A stretch of 6,723 nucleotides of DNA. Origin: Chloroflexota bacterium. GTDB lineage: Bacteria > Chloroflexota > Dehalococcoidia > DSTF01 > RBG-16-68-14. Below, piece after piece: positions 6,282 through 6,723 of this stretch. The stretch is from positions 1 to 6,723 of the forward strand of contig JADFNZ010000067.1 in NCBI GenBank assembly GCA_022563135.1. Reading direction: 5' to 3'. Both the position numbers and the translations under genes were made by a program. Under the pieces are notes generated by a model, which ran no database searches, was not told the origin of the DNA, and worked only from the letters and a program-made list of their open reading frames with translations. Position 1 is the first letter of the stretch. Every line of letters starts with the position of its first letter.

Positions 6282-6713
6282 CTACGCGAAGGCCGCGTAG
6301 ACGCCGCCCACAATAGCGCCATACATGAGGTGCAGCATGACGAAGCCCATCGCGGTAAGCGGCGGGTAGCTCAGCGCGAAGAACCCGGGCGGGTCAAGCA
6401 GCTCCTCGTCCGGCCCCGGCGTCCCGCCGACCATAGCCAGGACGAGCTTGGGCCGCGATGCCTTCAGGCGCGGATGCATCAGCGGCATCATGCCCAGCAT
6501 CATGCCGGTGATCATTGCGTGGACGAGGCCGAAAAGGACACCAAGGCCGATGCCGGCGCCGACCGAATCGACATCGATGCCTGCCAGGATGGCGCCGTGG
6601 ATCAGCCCGAACCCAACGCTCATCATGCCGTGCATCATGAACCCTACGACATACGCCGTAACGCCCACCGGGACGAACATCGTACCGAGCAGGAGCAGCA
6701 GGTTCATCTTCAT
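6282..6713 (-). CDS. Methionine-rich small membrane protein of unknown function (start may lie outside)
   Basis: The 143-residue frame encodes an integral membrane protein with about four hydrophobic segments (roughly 4-26, 30-46, 51-77, 118-140) and one polar loop (78-117). I do not recognise the family. Methionine is unusually frequent, 17 of 143, and clusters with histidines: FMMHGMM (25-31), ITGMMLGMMPLMHPR (68-82) and GFVMLHLMYG (123-132). Glycine-rich repeats of the form FGLIHGAI and FGLVHAMI suggest an internal duplication of a G-x-x-H helix. Such Met/His arrangement in membranes can bind copper or other soft metals, but this is inference only. ATG at 6713 is the first start in the window, but the frame is open to the right edge and no ribosome binding site is visible in the remaining ten bases, so the true start may be upstream. 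It precedes the phospholipase gene. Confidence 0.72.
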   Translation of the reverse strand: MKMNLLLLLGTMFVPVGVTAYVVGFMMHGMMSVGFGLIHGAILAGIDVDSVGAGIGLGVLFGLVHAMITGMMLGMMPLMHPRLKASRPKLVLAMVGGTPGPDEELLDPPGFFALSYPPLTAMGFVMLHLMYGAIVGGVYAAFA

Positions 6714-6723
6714 CTGCTTCGGC

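Noticed and set aside
5362..6300. Long plus-strand open frame of 312 codons opposite the phospholipase gene
   Set aside because: It mirrors the antisense of a clear patatin gene with all catalytic motifs; long antisense frames are expected at this GC content, and its composition is not protein-like.

Overview
This 6.7 kb window is GC-rich bacterial chromosome. Most of it is one complete high-affinity phosphate uptake operon on the minus strand, pstS-pstC-pstA-pstB-phoU. A short, interesting plus-strand segment lies at the left edge. The high GC, the lipoprotein type of PstS and the sequence style of the small genes suggest a Chloroflexota member of the Thermomicrobia/Sphaerobacter type, or a related high-GC lineage. 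That placement is inference; no rRNA or other taxonomic marker is present.

Left edge (1-435, plus strand): the last 35 codons of an FAD-dependent oxidoreductase are followed, 42 bases later, by a small thioredoxin-fold gene of the SelW/Rdx family. Its reading frame is interrupted by an in-frame TGA exactly where the second residue of the family's CxxC/CxxU redox motif belongs. A strong Shine-Dalgarno sequence precedes the ATG, and a stem-loop with bacterial SECIS geometry lies just after the TGA. The best reading is a 94-residue selenoprotein with selenocysteine at position 19. An automatic gene caller would drop it or start it too late, at a TTG after the TGA.

Middle (452-4746, minus strand): transcription runs pstS (lipoprotein phosphate-binding protein), pstC and pstA (permeases), pstB (ATPase), phoU (regulator). 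The pstS/pstC and pstC/pstA junctions are 4-base ATGA overlaps. pstA/pstB and pstB/phoU are separated by 3 and 13 bases. This indicates one translationally coupled transcript. phoU converges on the selenoprotein gene with a 16-base gap and no clear terminator. The 197-base leader upstream of pstS (4747-4943) holds a perfect 7-bp hairpin, a spaced palindrome and a weak promoter-like pair, but no recognisable Pho box.

Right part (4944-6723, minus strand): a methionine-rich small membrane protein whose start may lie beyond the window is followed, 23 bases on, by a complete patatin-like phospholipase. After a 118-base gap comes a small charged, helical protein of unknown function, just upstream of the pst operon.

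No tRNA, rRNA, CRISPR array, insertion sequence or prophage gene was seen. No gene-free stretch exceeds 300 bases. The pst genes are ordinary; the item most worth follow-up is the recoded TGA and its candidate SECIS at 151-435.
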